This document shows positions 19,975 through 28,305 of a DNA stretch of 38,884 bases, in pieces. This DNA comes from Sphingomonadaceae bacterium (GTDB taxonomy: Bacteria > Pseudomonadota > Alphaproteobacteria > Sphingomonadales > Sphingomonadaceae), in assembly GCA_947454135.1 (NCBI GenBank), contig CANGJI010000020.1:1-38884 (forward strand), given 5' to 3'. The first letter of the stretch is position 1. The number at the start of each line of letters is the position of its first letter. A program made the position numbers and the translations under genes. The notes under the pieces are model-generated. The model was given only the letters and a program-made list of their open reading frames with translations, was not told the origin of the DNA and did not search any database.

Positions 19975-21153
19975 TTGCAATCGAGGACCCTGACCACTGT
20001 GCTGATCGCCGCGCTGGCAGCCTTGCCCGTGCGCGCAGCAGCCCCCGTGCCCGAAGCCGCCCCGGCCGCCGCGCTTCCCATGCCGCAAGTGACGGCGCCG
20101 ATCGCGCTGCTGATCGACGTCAATGGCGGGCGCGTGCTGTTCGAACGCCAGTCGCACCGGCGCTTCGTGCCCGCCTCGCTCACCAAGATCATGACGAGCT
20201 ATGTCGCCTTCGAACTGATCAAGGCGGGCAAGCTCAAGCTCGACCAGCGCTTCACGATGAACCACGAGGCGTTCAGGAAGTGGCACCGCGTTGGCAGCAC
20301 GATGTTCCTTGCCGATGGCAGCGATACCTCGGTGGCCGAACTCCTCGAAGGCATCGTCACGGTTTCGGCCAATGATGGCTGCATCGTGCTGGCGGAAGGC
20401 GTTGCCGGCAGTGTCGGCGCGTTCACCGAGCTGATGAATGCCGAGGCAAAGAAGCTCGGCATGAAGGATACCCACTACAACACGCCCAATGGCTGGATGG
20501 ACGAGGGGCAGACCTATGTCTCGGCCGCCGATCTTGCCATCCTCAGCACGGCGCTGATCACGCGCCACCCCGATCTCTACGCCCGGTTCTATGGGCACGA
20601 GCGCCTGTCCTTCCGCGGCATCGAACAGCCCAACCACAACCCGCTCTACGGCCACGTCGAAGGCGCGGACGGGGTGAAGACCGGCTTCACCAACGAAGCG
20701 GGCTACGGCCTTGTCGGCTCGGCAATCCGGGGCGGACGGCGGCTGATGATGGTCGTCGGCGGGTATGACCGCCCGGTCGACCGCACCAAGGAATCGCGCG
20801 CGTTCATCGAATGGGGCTTCGCCGCGTTCGAGGCGCATCAACTGTTCGCGCAAGGGGCCAGGATCGGCAGCGCCAAGGTCCAGGGCGGGGAGGCGCGCAG
20901 CGTCGATCTCGTGGCGCCGCATCCGCTGGCGCTCACGCTGCCGCGCGGCGGTCACGCCAACTATTCGCTCAGCCTGCGCTACAAGGGACCGCTGCGCGCG
21001 CCGATCGCCAAGGGCGATGAAGTTGCCAGCCTCGTCGTGCGCGTACCGGGTGAGAGCGAAACCCGGCTCCCGCTGGTGGCAGCAGAGGCGGTGCCTCAGG
21101 CCGGCACGCTGGCGCGGCTGCGCAATGGCCTGCTTGCGATGCTGGGGCAATGA
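19975..21153 (+). CDS. dacC: D-alanyl-D-alanine carboxypeptidase (PBP5/DacC type)
   Basis: This low-molecular-mass penicillin-binding protein trims the terminal D-Ala from peptidoglycan pentapeptides in the periplasm. The 392-residue product starts at TTG 19975, with GAGG at 19963-19966 upstream and no better ATG. A signal peptide covers about 1-22. The active-site SxxK is Ser68/Lys71 in ASLTKIM, SxN is Ser131-Asn133 in VSANDG, and KTG is at 235-237 in GVKTGFTNEAG. A C-terminal beta domain covers about 280-375. The end is moderately amphipathic (LARLRNGLLAMLGQ), as in PBP5-type membrane anchors. It overlaps tmk by 4 bases. The PBP5/6 subtype is not resolved. Confidence 0.93.
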   Translation: MQSRTLTTVLIAALAALPVRAAAPVPEAAPAAALPMPQVTAPIALLIDVNGGRVLFERQSHRRFVPASLTKIMTSYVAFELIKAGKLKLDQRFTMNHEAFRKWHRVGSTMFLADGSDTSVAELLEGIVTVSANDGCIVLAEGVAGSVGAFTELMNAEAKKLGMKDTHYNTPNGWMDEGQTYVSAADLAILSTALITRHPDLYARFYGHERLSFRGIEQPNHNPLYGHVEGADGVKTGFTNEAGYGLVGSAIRGGRRLMMVVGGYDRPVDRTKESRAFIEWGFAAFEAHQLFAQGARIGSAKVQGGEARSVDLVAPHPLALTLPRGGHANYSLSLRYKGPLRAPIAKGDEVASLVVRVPGESETRLPLVAAEAVPQAGTLARLRNGLLAMLGQ

Positions 21154-21803
21154 CGGCCGAGATGACCGGCAGGTTCGTCGTCTTCGAGGGCGGGGAAGGG
21201 GTCGGCAAATCGACGCAGAGCCGCCTTCTGGCCGAGGCGCTGCGGGGAAGGGGGCTCGAAGTCGTCACCACTCGCGAGCCGGGCGGCACCCCGGGTGCAG
21301 AAGCGATCCGCGCGCTGCTGCTGGACAGGAACGGGCCGGCCAAGGATGGTCTAGGTTGGGGCGCGCGGGCCGAAGCGCTGCTGTTTGCCGCCGCGCGAGC
21401 CGACCATGTCGAGACCCTGATCCGCCCGGCAATGGCGCGCGGGGCATGGGTCGTGTGCGACCGCTATCTCGACAGCAGCCGCGCCTATCAGGGCGGCGGC
21501 AGCGGTCTGGAGGACGTCGACATTCTCACCCTGCATCGCATCGGCAGCGCGGGGCTGCTGCCCGATTGCACCGTGCTGCTCACGCTCGATCCGGCCGAAG
21601 CGGCAGAACGCGCCCTGAAACGCGATGCCGGCGCGCTCGATCGGATCGGCGGGCGCACGGCGGACTATCACGCGCGCGTCGCCGCCGCCTTCCGCCGCTA
21701 CGCCGAAGCGGAACCGGAGCGCTTTGCTGTCGTCGCAGCAGACGGCGCGCCTAACGAGGTTCATGCCCGCGTGCTGGCAGCGGTGGACAGCCTGTGCGCC
21801 TGA
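21150..21803 (+). CDS. tmk: Thymidylate kinase
   Basis: Phosphorylates dTMP to dTDP for DNA synthesis. The 217-residue protein has the P-loop FEGGEGVGKSTQSR with Lys20, the dTMP-binding TREPGGTPGAE segment near 41-51, and the DRY motif CDRYLDSSRAYQGGG near 102-116. Length is standard. The start overlaps the dacC stop as ATGA, and holB starts inside its last codons, so expression is coupled. The tmk-holB pairing is widespread in bacteria. Confidence 0.96.
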   Translation: MTAEMTGRFVVFEGGEGVGKSTQSRLLAEALRGRGLEVVTTREPGGTPGAEAIRALLLDRNGPAKDGLGWGARAEALLFAAARADHVETLIRPAMARGAWVVCDRYLDSSRAYQGGGSGLEDVDILTLHRIGSAGLLPDCTVLLTLDPAEAAERALKRDAGALDRIGGRTADYHARVAAAFRRYAEAEPERFAVVAADGAPNEVHARVLAAVDSLCA

Positions 21804-22756
21804 TCGGCCATGACGAGCCGTGGAGCATCTGGCGCGCGGCGCGGGCCGGGCAGCGCATGCACCACGGCTGGATCCTTGCGGGGCGCGAAGGGCTTGGCAA
21901 GGCCAGCTTCGCGCGTGCGGCAGCGGCGGAACTCGTCGCCGAACCCGGCGTGCCGCAGCCTCCGCCCGAGGTTCACCCGGACATCCATGTGCTCGAGCCG
22001 CTCCCGAGCAACGACGACGAGACCAAGAAGCGCGACGAGGGCAAGGCCTATACCCGCAAGCGCAACATCAGCGTCGACCAGATCCGCGGCGTGCAGCGGC
22101 GCCTCGTCACCCGGCCCACGCTGGGTGCGCGGCGCGCGGTGATCATCGATGCGGCGGACGATCTCGAGAAGGGCGCGGTCAATGCGTTGCTCAAGAGCCT
22201 CGAGGAGCCTCCGGTCGGCACGTTCTTCCTGCTGGTGACGCACCAGATCGGGCGGCTGCTTCCTACCGTGCGCTCGCGCTGCACTGTGCTGCGCTTCCAT
22301 CCGCTCGGGCCAGACGACATGGCGCGCGCGCTTGCCGAAGCGGCACCTGATCTGAGCGGCGGCGGGCGCGAAGCGGCTATCGCGGCGGGCAGCGGCGCAC
22401 CGGGCGCGGCGCTCGCCTTTGCCGAAATGGACCTCGGCGGTGCATGGCAGGTCATGTCGCGCCTCGTGGCCGAAGGCGATCCCGATCTTGCGCTGCGGGC
22501 AGAGCTTTCAGCCGCACTCGGCCAACGACCTGACCGGGAGCGCCTGCTCGCGGCAATCGAGGCGGCGCGGCGCGTGCTGGTCGCGGCGATGGCGCAGAGC
22601 GACGACGCGGCGCGGCTGCGGATCGTCGAGGCCCATGCCGCGCTGGCGAACCTTGCCGCGCAGGCGCCGACCTACAACTTCGAACCGGCATTGCTGCTTC
22701 TGGAAATCGGCGGCTTGCTGGCATCGGTGGCGCGCACTAGGGAGAACGCGGCCTGA
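21794..22756 (+). CDS. holB: DNA polymerase III delta-prime subunit
   Basis: Delta-prime is the stator of the clamp-loader complex that places the beta clamp on DNA. The 320-residue protein starts at GTG 21794, overlapping tmk by 10 bases. The AAA+ P-loop reads GREGLGKASFA (30-40). The SRC motif is present as TVRSRCTVLRF near 155-165, supplying the arginine finger expected of delta-prime. The four-cysteine zinc module seen in E. coli delta-prime after the P-loop is absent; a charged segment (DDETKKRDEGKAYTRKR) stands in that area instead. The gene continues the cell-wall/replication operon toward metG, 45 bases downstream. Confidence 0.92.
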   Translation: MRLIGHDEPWSIWRAARAGQRMHHGWILAGREGLGKASFARAAAAELVAEPGVPQPPPEVHPDIHVLEPLPSNDDETKKRDEGKAYTRKRNISVDQIRGVQRRLVTRPTLGARRAVIIDAADDLEKGAVNALLKSLEEPPVGTFFLLVTHQIGRLLPTVRSRCTVLRFHPLGPDDMARALAEAAPDLSGGGREAAIAAGSGAPGAALAFAEMDLGGAWQVMSRLVAEGDPDLALRAELSAALGQRPDRERLLAAIEAARRVLVAAMAQSDDAARLRIVEAHAALANLAAQAPTYNFEPALLLLEIGGLLASVARTRENAA

Positions 22757-22801
22757 TCGGCCTTCCAAGCCCCAAGTTCCAGCCAAGGACAGTCGCAGCC
22801 C

Positions 22802-24364
22802 ATGGGCGAGCCCTATTACATCACGACCGCGATCAGCTACCCCAACGGCAAGCCGCATATCGGCCATGCCTATGAAGCGATTGCCGCAGACGTCATCGCC
22901 CGCTTCCAGAAAGCGATGGGACGGGACGTGCGTTTTCAGACCGGGACGGACGAGCACGGCCTGAAGATGGCGCAGAAGGCGCGTGACATGGGGATCACGC
23001 CGGCCGAGCTCGCCGATGAAATGACCAGTCATTTCATTGCAATGGCCGATGCCTTGAATGTCGATTACGATGTTTTCATCCGCACCACCGAGCCGCGCCA
23101 CCATGCCGCAACGCAGGAACTTTGGCGGCGGATGGAAGCGAACGGCGATCTCTACCTCGACCGCTACGAAGGCTGGTACTCGGTGCGCGACGAGGCCTAC
23201 TACGACGCCAGCGAACTGATCGACGGGGAAGGGGGCGAGAAGCTCTCGCCGCAGGGCACCCCGGTCGAGTGGACCGTCGAGGAAAGCTGGTTCTTCCGCC
23301 TCTCGAAGTATCAGGAACCGCTGCTTGCGCTGTTCCGCGACAATGCCGACTTCATCCGCCCGGAAAGCCGGCGCAACGAGATGATTGCGTTCGTCAGCCA
23401 GGGCCTGCGCGATCTTTCGGTCTCGCGCACCAGCTTCGATTGGGGCGTCAAGGTTCCGGGCAGCGACAACCACGTCATGTACGTGTGGGTCGATGCGCTC
23501 ACGAACTATATCACTGGCCTCGGTTTCCCCGACGAATCAGGCGATTACGCGAAGTATTGGCCGGCCGATCTGCACCTTATCGGCAAGGATATCGTGCGTT
23601 TCCACACGATCTACTGGCCCGCTTTCCTGATGAGCGCGGACCTGCCGGTGCCCAAGCAGGTGTTCGGCCACGGCTTCCTGCTGAACCGCGGGCAGAAGGA
23701 ATCGAAGTCGCTGGGCAACGTCACCGATCCGCTGGCGCTGGCCGAGCGCTTCGGCGTCGATACCCTGCGCTACTTCCTGATGCGCGACGTCGTGTTTGGT
23801 CAGGATGGCTCCTATTCGCCCGAGGCCATCGTCACGCGCTGCAATGCGGAACTGGCGAACAGCTACGGCAATCTCGTCCAGCGCACGCTTTCCATGATTT
23901 TCAAGAACATGGACGGCGAACTGGTGAAGTTTGCCAGTGTCGAGGCAGACGACAAACTGCTGGCAACCGTGTTCGAGGCTTGCCACGACGAATTGCCGCG
24001 CGAGTTCGCAGCGCTCAATTTCTCCGCCGGGATCGACGCGTGGATGCGCGCCGTGTTCGCCTGCAATCAATATGTCGACGAGCAGGCACCCTGGGCGCTG
24101 CGCAAGAGCGATCCCGAGCGCATGCGCGCCGTGCTCATGACGCTGTTCATGGCGATCCGCGATCTCACCATCGCGATCCGCCCCGTTGTACCAAATGCGG
24201 CGGACAAGGTGCTGGATCAGCTGGGTATTCCGGGAGACGAACGCGGGATCACCGCGCTTGCCAAGGCCGACTGGTTCCTCACGCGCGTCGCCAGCGGTGA
24301 GCGGCTCGCCGCGCCAGCTCCGGCATTTCCGCGGCTCGAACTGCCCGAGGAAGACGCCAGCTGA
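22802..24364 (+). CDS. metG: Methionyl-tRNA synthetase
   Basis: This class I synthetase charges tRNA-Met. The 520-residue protein shows the HIGH-box variant PHIGHAYEAIAAD at 18-30 and the KMSKS-loop variant KESKSLGNVTDP near 299-310. The connective domain lacks the zinc-knuckle cysteines of other forms (YSVRDEAYYDASEL near 130), which puts it in the zinc-free subclass common in alphaproteobacteria. There is no C-terminal tRNA-binding (Arc1p/EMAP-like) extension. The anticodon-binding helical domain covers about 360-500. The stop overlaps the tatD start as TGATG, so tatD is translationally coupled. Confidence 0.96.
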   Translation: MGEPYYITTAISYPNGKPHIGHAYEAIAADVIARFQKAMGRDVRFQTGTDEHGLKMAQKARDMGITPAELADEMTSHFIAMADALNVDYDVFIRTTEPRHHAATQELWRRMEANGDLYLDRYEGWYSVRDEAYYDASELIDGEGGEKLSPQGTPVEWTVEESWFFRLSKYQEPLLALFRDNADFIRPESRRNEMIAFVSQGLRDLSVSRTSFDWGVKVPGSDNHVMYVWVDALTNYITGLGFPDESGDYAKYWPADLHLIGKDIVRFHTIYWPAFLMSADLPVPKQVFGHGFLLNRGQKESKSLGNVTDPLALAERFGVDTLRYFLMRDVVFGQDGSYSPEAIVTRCNAELANSYGNLVQRTLSMIFKNMDGELVKFASVEADDKLLATVFEACHDELPREFAALNFSAGIDAWMRAVFACNQYVDEQAPWALRKSDPERMRAVLMTLFMAIRDLTIAIRPVVPNAADKVLDQLGIPGDERGITALAKADWFLTRVASGERLAAPAPAFPRLELPEEDAS

Positions 24365-25140
24365 TGCTGATCGATTCGCACTGCCATCTCAACTACAAGG
24401 GCCTGATCGAGACGCAGGCCGATGTGCTGGCGCGTGCGCGCGGGCGCGGGGTGCGGGGCTTCCTCAACATCTCGACCCGGCAGAGCGAATGGGATGCCGT
24501 CGTCGCCACCGCGCACCGCGAGGTGGATGTGTGGGCCAGCATCGGTATCCACCCGCACGAGGCCGATGCCCATGCCGATCTCGGCGCCGAGGCACTGCGG
24601 GAGGCCTCTGCCGACCCCAAGGTGATCGCCATCGGCGAGACTGGCCTCGACTACTACTACGACCATTCGGACCGGCAGGTGCAGCAGGACCTGTTTCGCG
24701 TGCATATCGGCGTGGCGCGCGAGACGGGGCTGCCCATCGTGATCCACACCCGCGATGCCGAAGATGACACGTTGCGGATCCTGACCGAGGAAATGGCCAA
24801 GGGCGCATTCCCCGCGCTGATCCACTGCTTCACCGCGAGCGCGGAGTTTGGCCGCGCGGTGCTCGAACTGGGGCTGACGATCTCGATCTCTGGCATCGTA
24901 ACCTTTAGAAATGCCAAGGACTTGCAGGCCTTTGCTGCCGAAGTGCCTGACGACAGGCTGCTGGTGGAAACCGATGCGCCGTTCCTTGCGCCAGTGCCGC
25001 ATCGGGGCAAGGTCTGCGAGCCGGCGTTCGTTTCGGATACCTGCGCGTTCGTTGCCAACTTGCGCGGAACGACGCCCGAGGCAATTGCGGAACAGACCGG
25101 CGAGAATTTCTTCCGCCTGTTCACCAAGGCGCGCGCATGA
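24364..25140 (+). CDS. tatD: TatD family metal-dependent hydrolase
   Basis: TatD-type hydrolases are TIM-barrel metalloenzymes; characterised members are 3'-5' DNA exonucleases or act in D-aminoacyl or quality-control roles. The 258-residue protein begins MLIDSHCHLNY, with His6 and His8 as metal ligands. Further family motifs are IGETGLDYYYD near 90-100, IHTRDAEDDT near 127-136, and LLVETDAPFLAP near 200-211. It overlaps metG by 1 base and the next gene by 4 bases. The metG-tatD-metallo-hydrolase order is common in alphaproteobacteria. The cellular substrate is not evident. Confidence 0.92.
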   Translation: MLIDSHCHLNYKGLIETQADVLARARGRGVRGFLNISTRQSEWDAVVATAHREVDVWASIGIHPHEADAHADLGAEALREASADPKVIAIGETGLDYYYDHSDRQVQQDLFRVHIGVARETGLPIVIHTRDAEDDTLRILTEEMAKGAFPALIHCFTASAEFGRAVLELGLTISISGIVTFRNAKDLQAFAAEVPDDRLLVETDAPFLAPVPHRGKVCEPAFVSDTCAFVANLRGTTPEAIAEQTGENFFRLFTKARA

Positions 25141-25904
25141 AACTGATCGTCCTCGGTTCGGGCACGTCGACTGGCGTGCCGCGCATCGGCAATGATTGGG
25201 GCGATTGCGATCCCGAAGAGCCGCGCAACCGGCGCACGCGCGTCGCCATCATGGTCGAAGGCGCGGATGGCGGGCGGATCCTGGTCGATACGCCGACCGA
25301 TCTCAGGCATCAGCTGCTTTCAACCGGCATCGGGCGGATCGATGGCGTCGTCTGGACCCACGATCATGCCGACCACACGCACGGCATCGATGACCTGCGG
25401 CCGCTGCGCATGGGGCGCGGCGCGCCGATTCCGGGCTATGCGGCCGACGAGACGGTGCGCCGGTTGCGGCAGCGTTTCGGCTATGTCTTTGCCGGGCAGC
25501 ACGGCTATCCGACGATCTGCAATCTCGACAATCTCGACCGCGTCCGCATGGTGGCGGGCATCGGGGTTTCGCATTGCCAGATGCCGCACGGGCCTGCGCA
25601 GACAACGGCGTTTCGCTTCGATCAAGACGGCAAGTCAATCGGTTACGCCACGGACTTCAGCGCGATCAATAGCGACATGGTCGCACTGTTTGACCGGGTC
25701 GACGTGCTGGTCGTCGATGCACTGCGCCGTCAGCCGCATCCGACACATGCGCATCTTGCCATGTCGCTCGAGCTGGTCGAAGCCTGCCGGGCCGGCCGCG
25801 CCGTCCTGACGCATCTCGACAAGAGCATGGATTACCGGACCCTGTGCGATGAGACGCCGGCACACGTCGAGCCGGGTTATGACGGGATGGAAATCGAACT
25901 GTGA
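25137..25904 (+). CDS. PhnP-like metallo-beta-lactamase-fold hydrolase
   Basis: A 255-residue MBL-fold hydrolase with the metal motif THDHADH (His75, His77, Asp79, His80) and the opening LGSGTSTGVPRIG typical of PhnP/RNase Z-like phosphodiesterases. Further ligands appear as HCQMPHG near 145-151, ATDFSA near 175 and THLDKSMDY near 222-230. Characterised PhnP hydrolyses cyclic ribose phosphates, but no phosphonate genes are present here, so another phosphodiester substrate is likely. It starts within the tatD stop (ATGA) and its own stop overlaps the next start as GTGA. Confidence 0.85.
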   Translation: MKLIVLGSGTSTGVPRIGNDWGDCDPEEPRNRRTRVAIMVEGADGGRILVDTPTDLRHQLLSTGIGRIDGVVWTHDHADHTHGIDDLRPLRMGRGAPIPGYAADETVRRLRQRFGYVFAGQHGYPTICNLDNLDRVRMVAGIGVSHCQMPHGPAQTTAFRFDQDGKSIGYATDFSAINSDMVALFDRVDVLVVDALRRQPHPTHAHLAMSLELVEACRAGRAVLTHLDKSMDYRTLCDETPAHVEPGYDGMEIEL

Positions 25905-26071
25905 CGCCGGACAAGTTCGTCGCGCTGATCGGGATCGTGATGGCGCTGGTCCTCGTTCTGGCGAACGGCAGGCTGCGCGGGCTCAAGCTATCGAGCGGCA
26001 TGATGATGGCGGGGGCCTGGGTGGTTATCATCCTTGCCGCAGCGCTTGCTTTTGCGGGCTACCGCCGTTGA
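25901..26071 (+). CDS. Small two-helix membrane protein (56 residues)
   Basis: A short reading frame starts at GTG 25901 inside the stop of the hydrolase gene and ends at TGA 26069-26071. The product, starting MTPDKFVALIGIVMAL, has two hydrophobic segments (about residues 6-20 and 34-52) separated by the positively charged turn NGRLRGLKL, and ends GYRR. Both ends and the loop carry basic residues, consistent with a hairpin in the inner membrane. GTGA overlap with the preceding gene and in-frame good codon use support a real gene. No function is known to me. The dif site begins 14 bases after its stop. Confidence 0.75.
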   Translation: MTPDKFVALIGIVMALVLVLANGRLRGLKLSSGMMMAGAWVVIILAAALAFAGYRR

Positions 26072-26085
26072 TGGATCGCTTCTCT

Positions 26086-26113
26086 ATTTAACATAATAAA
26101 TATTATCAAACTC
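26086..26113 (-). other. dif: Chromosome dimer resolution site dif (XerC/XerD target)
   Basis: Read on the minus strand this is an 11-6-11 recombination site: XerC arm GAGTTTGATAA (26113-26103), centre TATTTA (26102-26097) and XerD arm TTATGTTAAAT (26096-26086). The XerD arm is identical to that of E. coli dif, and the inner ATAA/TTAT bases of the two arms are inverted about the 6-bp centre as expected. It is the most AT-rich stretch in a GC-rich window. FtsK-type GGGNAGGG octamers on both sides point at it. Gene orientation switches from plus to minus just beyond mazG. XerCD would resolve chromosome dimers here, activated by FtsK. The site ends 14 bases before the mazG start. Confidence 0.85.
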
Positions 26114-26127
26114 AAGGATCGACCGAT

Positions 26128-26931
26128 ATGAGCGCCACTCCCGGGGACTCCCCCGCTGCGGAAACGGCTCGAACGCCGGGGATCGCGCGGTTGCTGGCAA
26201 TCATGGCGCGGCTGCGCGATCCGCAGAACGGCTGCGAATGGGATATTGCCCAGACGTTCGCGACGATCGCGCCGTATACGATCGAGGAAGCCTACGAAGT
26301 CGCCGACGCGATCGAACGCGACGACCTGCCAGCACTGCGCGAGGAACTCGGCGACCTGCTCCTTCAGGTCGTGTTCCACGCGCGTATGGCCGAAGAGCTA
26401 AGCGCGTTCGATTTCGATGCCGTGGCGCATGCGATCTCGGACAAGATGACCGAGCGCCACCCGCATATCTTCAGCGATGCCGCCGATGAAGGCCAATCAC
26501 GCGAAGTGCGCTGGGAAGCGCAGAAGGCCGCTGAACGGGAAGCCAAGGGCGCGACCAGTGCCCTCGACGGCGTGGCGCTGGCCCTTCCGGCGCTGATGCG
26601 CGCGGAAAAGCTCCAGAAGCGCGCGGCGCGCGTCGGCTTCGATTGGCCGGATACCGCAGGACCGCGCGCCAAGGTGATCGAGGAACTGGATGAGCTTGCC
26701 GCCGCAAAAACCGCTGCCGAAAAGCTCGATGAGGCCGGCGACCTGCTGTTTGCGGCGGTGAACCTCGTGCGCCGCTACGGTATCGCGCCCGAAGACGCGC
26801 TGCGCCATGGCAATGCCAAGTTCGAACGCCGCTTCCGCGGGATGGAAGCGCTGGCGGGCGCCGATTTCCCCTCGCTCTCGCTCGAAGCGCAGGAAGAACT
26901 GTGGCAGCAGGTCAAGGCCGCCGAACGCTGA
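26128..26931 (+). CDS. mazG: Nucleoside triphosphate pyrophosphohydrolase MazG
   Basis: MazG hydrolyses (d)NTPs to the monophosphates and PPi, cleaning the pool and lowering ppGpp under stress in E. coli. The 267-residue protein matches the usual two-domain length. The first all-alpha NTP-PPase domain has the segment CEWDIAQTFATIAPYTIEEAYEV (from about 37) and the metal motif ELGDLLLQVVFHARMAEE (73-90). The second domain has VIEELDEL and AGDLLFAAVNLVRR near 184 and 203. The ATG at 26128 lies 14 bases beyond dif, so its promoter must overlap the dif/56-residue gene region. Its stop abuts that of hflX in a shared TGATCA. Confidence 0.94.
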   Translation: MSATPGDSPAAETARTPGIARLLAIMARLRDPQNGCEWDIAQTFATIAPYTIEEAYEVADAIERDDLPALREELGDLLLQVVFHARMAEELSAFDFDAVAHAISDKMTERHPHIFSDAADEGQSREVRWEAQKAAEREAKGATSALDGVALALPALMRAEKLQKRAARVGFDWPDTAGPRAKVIEELDELAAAKTAAEKLDEAGDLLFAAVNLVRRYGIAPEDALRHGNAKFERRFRGMEALAGADFPSLSLEAQEELWQQVKAAER

Positions 26932-28269
26932 TCACATGCGCGAGTAGCGGCCCAGTTCGCGCGGGGTGAGCCGCACCGTGAGGCGCTGCACCGGGGCTCC
27001 AGTTGTATCGAGCCCTTCGCTTTCCGAGAGGACTTCACCATGCGCGTGGAGCCAGGCAAGCTTGTGCCCCTCGCTCATCGGCAGAGCGAATTCAAGCACT
27101 TGCGCCCCGCCCGTGAGCAGATCGCTGAGCAGTGTAACGAGATCCTCGACACCTTCGCCCGTCTGCGCCGAGATCGGCACGACCTTGCGGTCCGGCACCC
27201 CGGCGGCAATCAGGTCGCGGCGCATGGCGCTGTCTTCATCCGAGAGCAGATCCCACTTGTTCCACGCCTCGATGATCGGAACGAGGCTGCCCCCTTCCCC
27301 GATCACGCCTAGATCGGCGAGGATTTCCTCGACCTCGAGTTTCTGCGCCGAGGTCGCGGGATTGGCGATATCGCGAACGTGGACGATGACGTCTGCCGCA
27401 GTGACTTCTTCCAGCGTCGCGCGGAAAGCGGCGACAAGCTGGGTCGGCAATTCGGAAATGAAACCCACCGTGTCCGACAGGATCGCCTTTTCGAGGCCCG
27501 GCAGGCGGATCGCGCGCATTGTTGGGTCAAGTGTGGCGAAGAGCAGGTCTTGCGCCATCACGTCCGCACCGGTCATCCGATTGAAAAGCGTGGATTTTCC
27601 GGCATTGGTGTAGCCGACGAGCGCGATGACCGGCCACGGCGCGCGCTGGCGGCGCTCGCGGTGGAGGCTGCGCGTGCGGCGCACTTGCTCAAGCTCGCGG
27701 CGAATGCGCGCCATGCGGCCGCGGATCAGGCGGCGGTCGGCCTCGATCTGGGTTTCACCGGGGCCGCCAAGGAAGCCGAAGCCGCCGCGCTGGCGTTCAA
27801 GGTGGGTCCAGCTGCGTACGAGGCGGCCGGCCTGGTAATCGAGGTGCGCGAGTTCGACCTGCAACCGGCCTTCCGCCGTCGCGGCGCGCTCGCCGAAAAT
27901 TTCGAGGATCAACCCGGTGCGGTCGATGACCTTGCGTTCGAGCTTGTCTTCGAGATTGCGCTGCTGGATCGCGGAAAGCGCGCCATCGACGATGACAAGT
28001 TCGGCATCGGACTGCGCAATGGCGACGGCGATCTTTTGGACCTGCCCCTCGCCGAACAGCGTGCCGGGGCGAACGGTGCGGATCGGCAGTGCGAAAGCAT
28101 CGACGACATCGATGCCGATGGCGCGGGCGAGCCCCTGCCCTTCCTCAAGGCGGCTGTCCACGTCCAGCCCACCCTTCTGGCGCAAGTCGGGGAGCACGAC
28201 GACAGCGCGGGCGCCGCGCGTGACTTCCCCGACAAGCTCGGTCTCACGGCCAAATTCGAATTGGCTCAT
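26932..28269 (-). CDS. hflX: GTPase HflX
   Basis: HflX is a ribosome-associated GTPase that splits stalled or heat-damaged 70S ribosomes. The 445-residue protein has an N-terminal glycine-rich/helical HflX domain (about 1-195, with the RRGGFGFLGGPGETQIEADRR family signature starting near 163). The G domain has G1 GYTNAGKST near 220, G3 DTVGFISELP near 266 and G4 NKWD near 338. It lies 36 bases downstream of hfq in the same direction, the standard hfq-hflX arrangement. The stop is immediately adjacent to that of convergent mazG, with no spacer. Confidence 0.95.
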   Translation of the reverse strand: MSQFEFGRETELVGEVTRGARAVVVLPDLRQKGGLDVDSRLEEGQGLARAIGIDVVDAFALPIRTVRPGTLFGEGQVQKIAVAIAQSDAELVIVDGALSAIQQRNLEDKLERKVIDRTGLILEIFGERAATAEGRLQVELAHLDYQAGRLVRSWTHLERQRGGFGFLGGPGETQIEADRRLIRGRMARIRRELEQVRRTRSLHRERRQRAPWPVIALVGYTNAGKSTLFNRMTGADVMAQDLLFATLDPTMRAIRLPGLEKAILSDTVGFISELPTQLVAAFRATLEEVTAADVIVHVRDIANPATSAQKLEVEEILADLGVIGEGGSLVPIIEAWNKWDLLSDEDSAMRRDLIAAGVPDRKVVPISAQTGEGVEDLVTLLSDLLTGGAQVLEFALPMSEGHKLAWLHAHGEVLSESEGLDTTGAPVQRLTVRLTPRELGRYSRM

Positions 28270-28305
28270 TCAAATCCGCTCATGCGGTATCGGCCTTACG
28301 TTCAA

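Noticed and set aside
26086..26113. Reading the AT-rich palindrome as an operator for an iron, nitric-oxide or manganese regulator
   Set aside because: The exact XerD arm, the 6-bp centre, the 11-6-11 spacing and the converging octamers fit dif much better than any regulator consensus I know.
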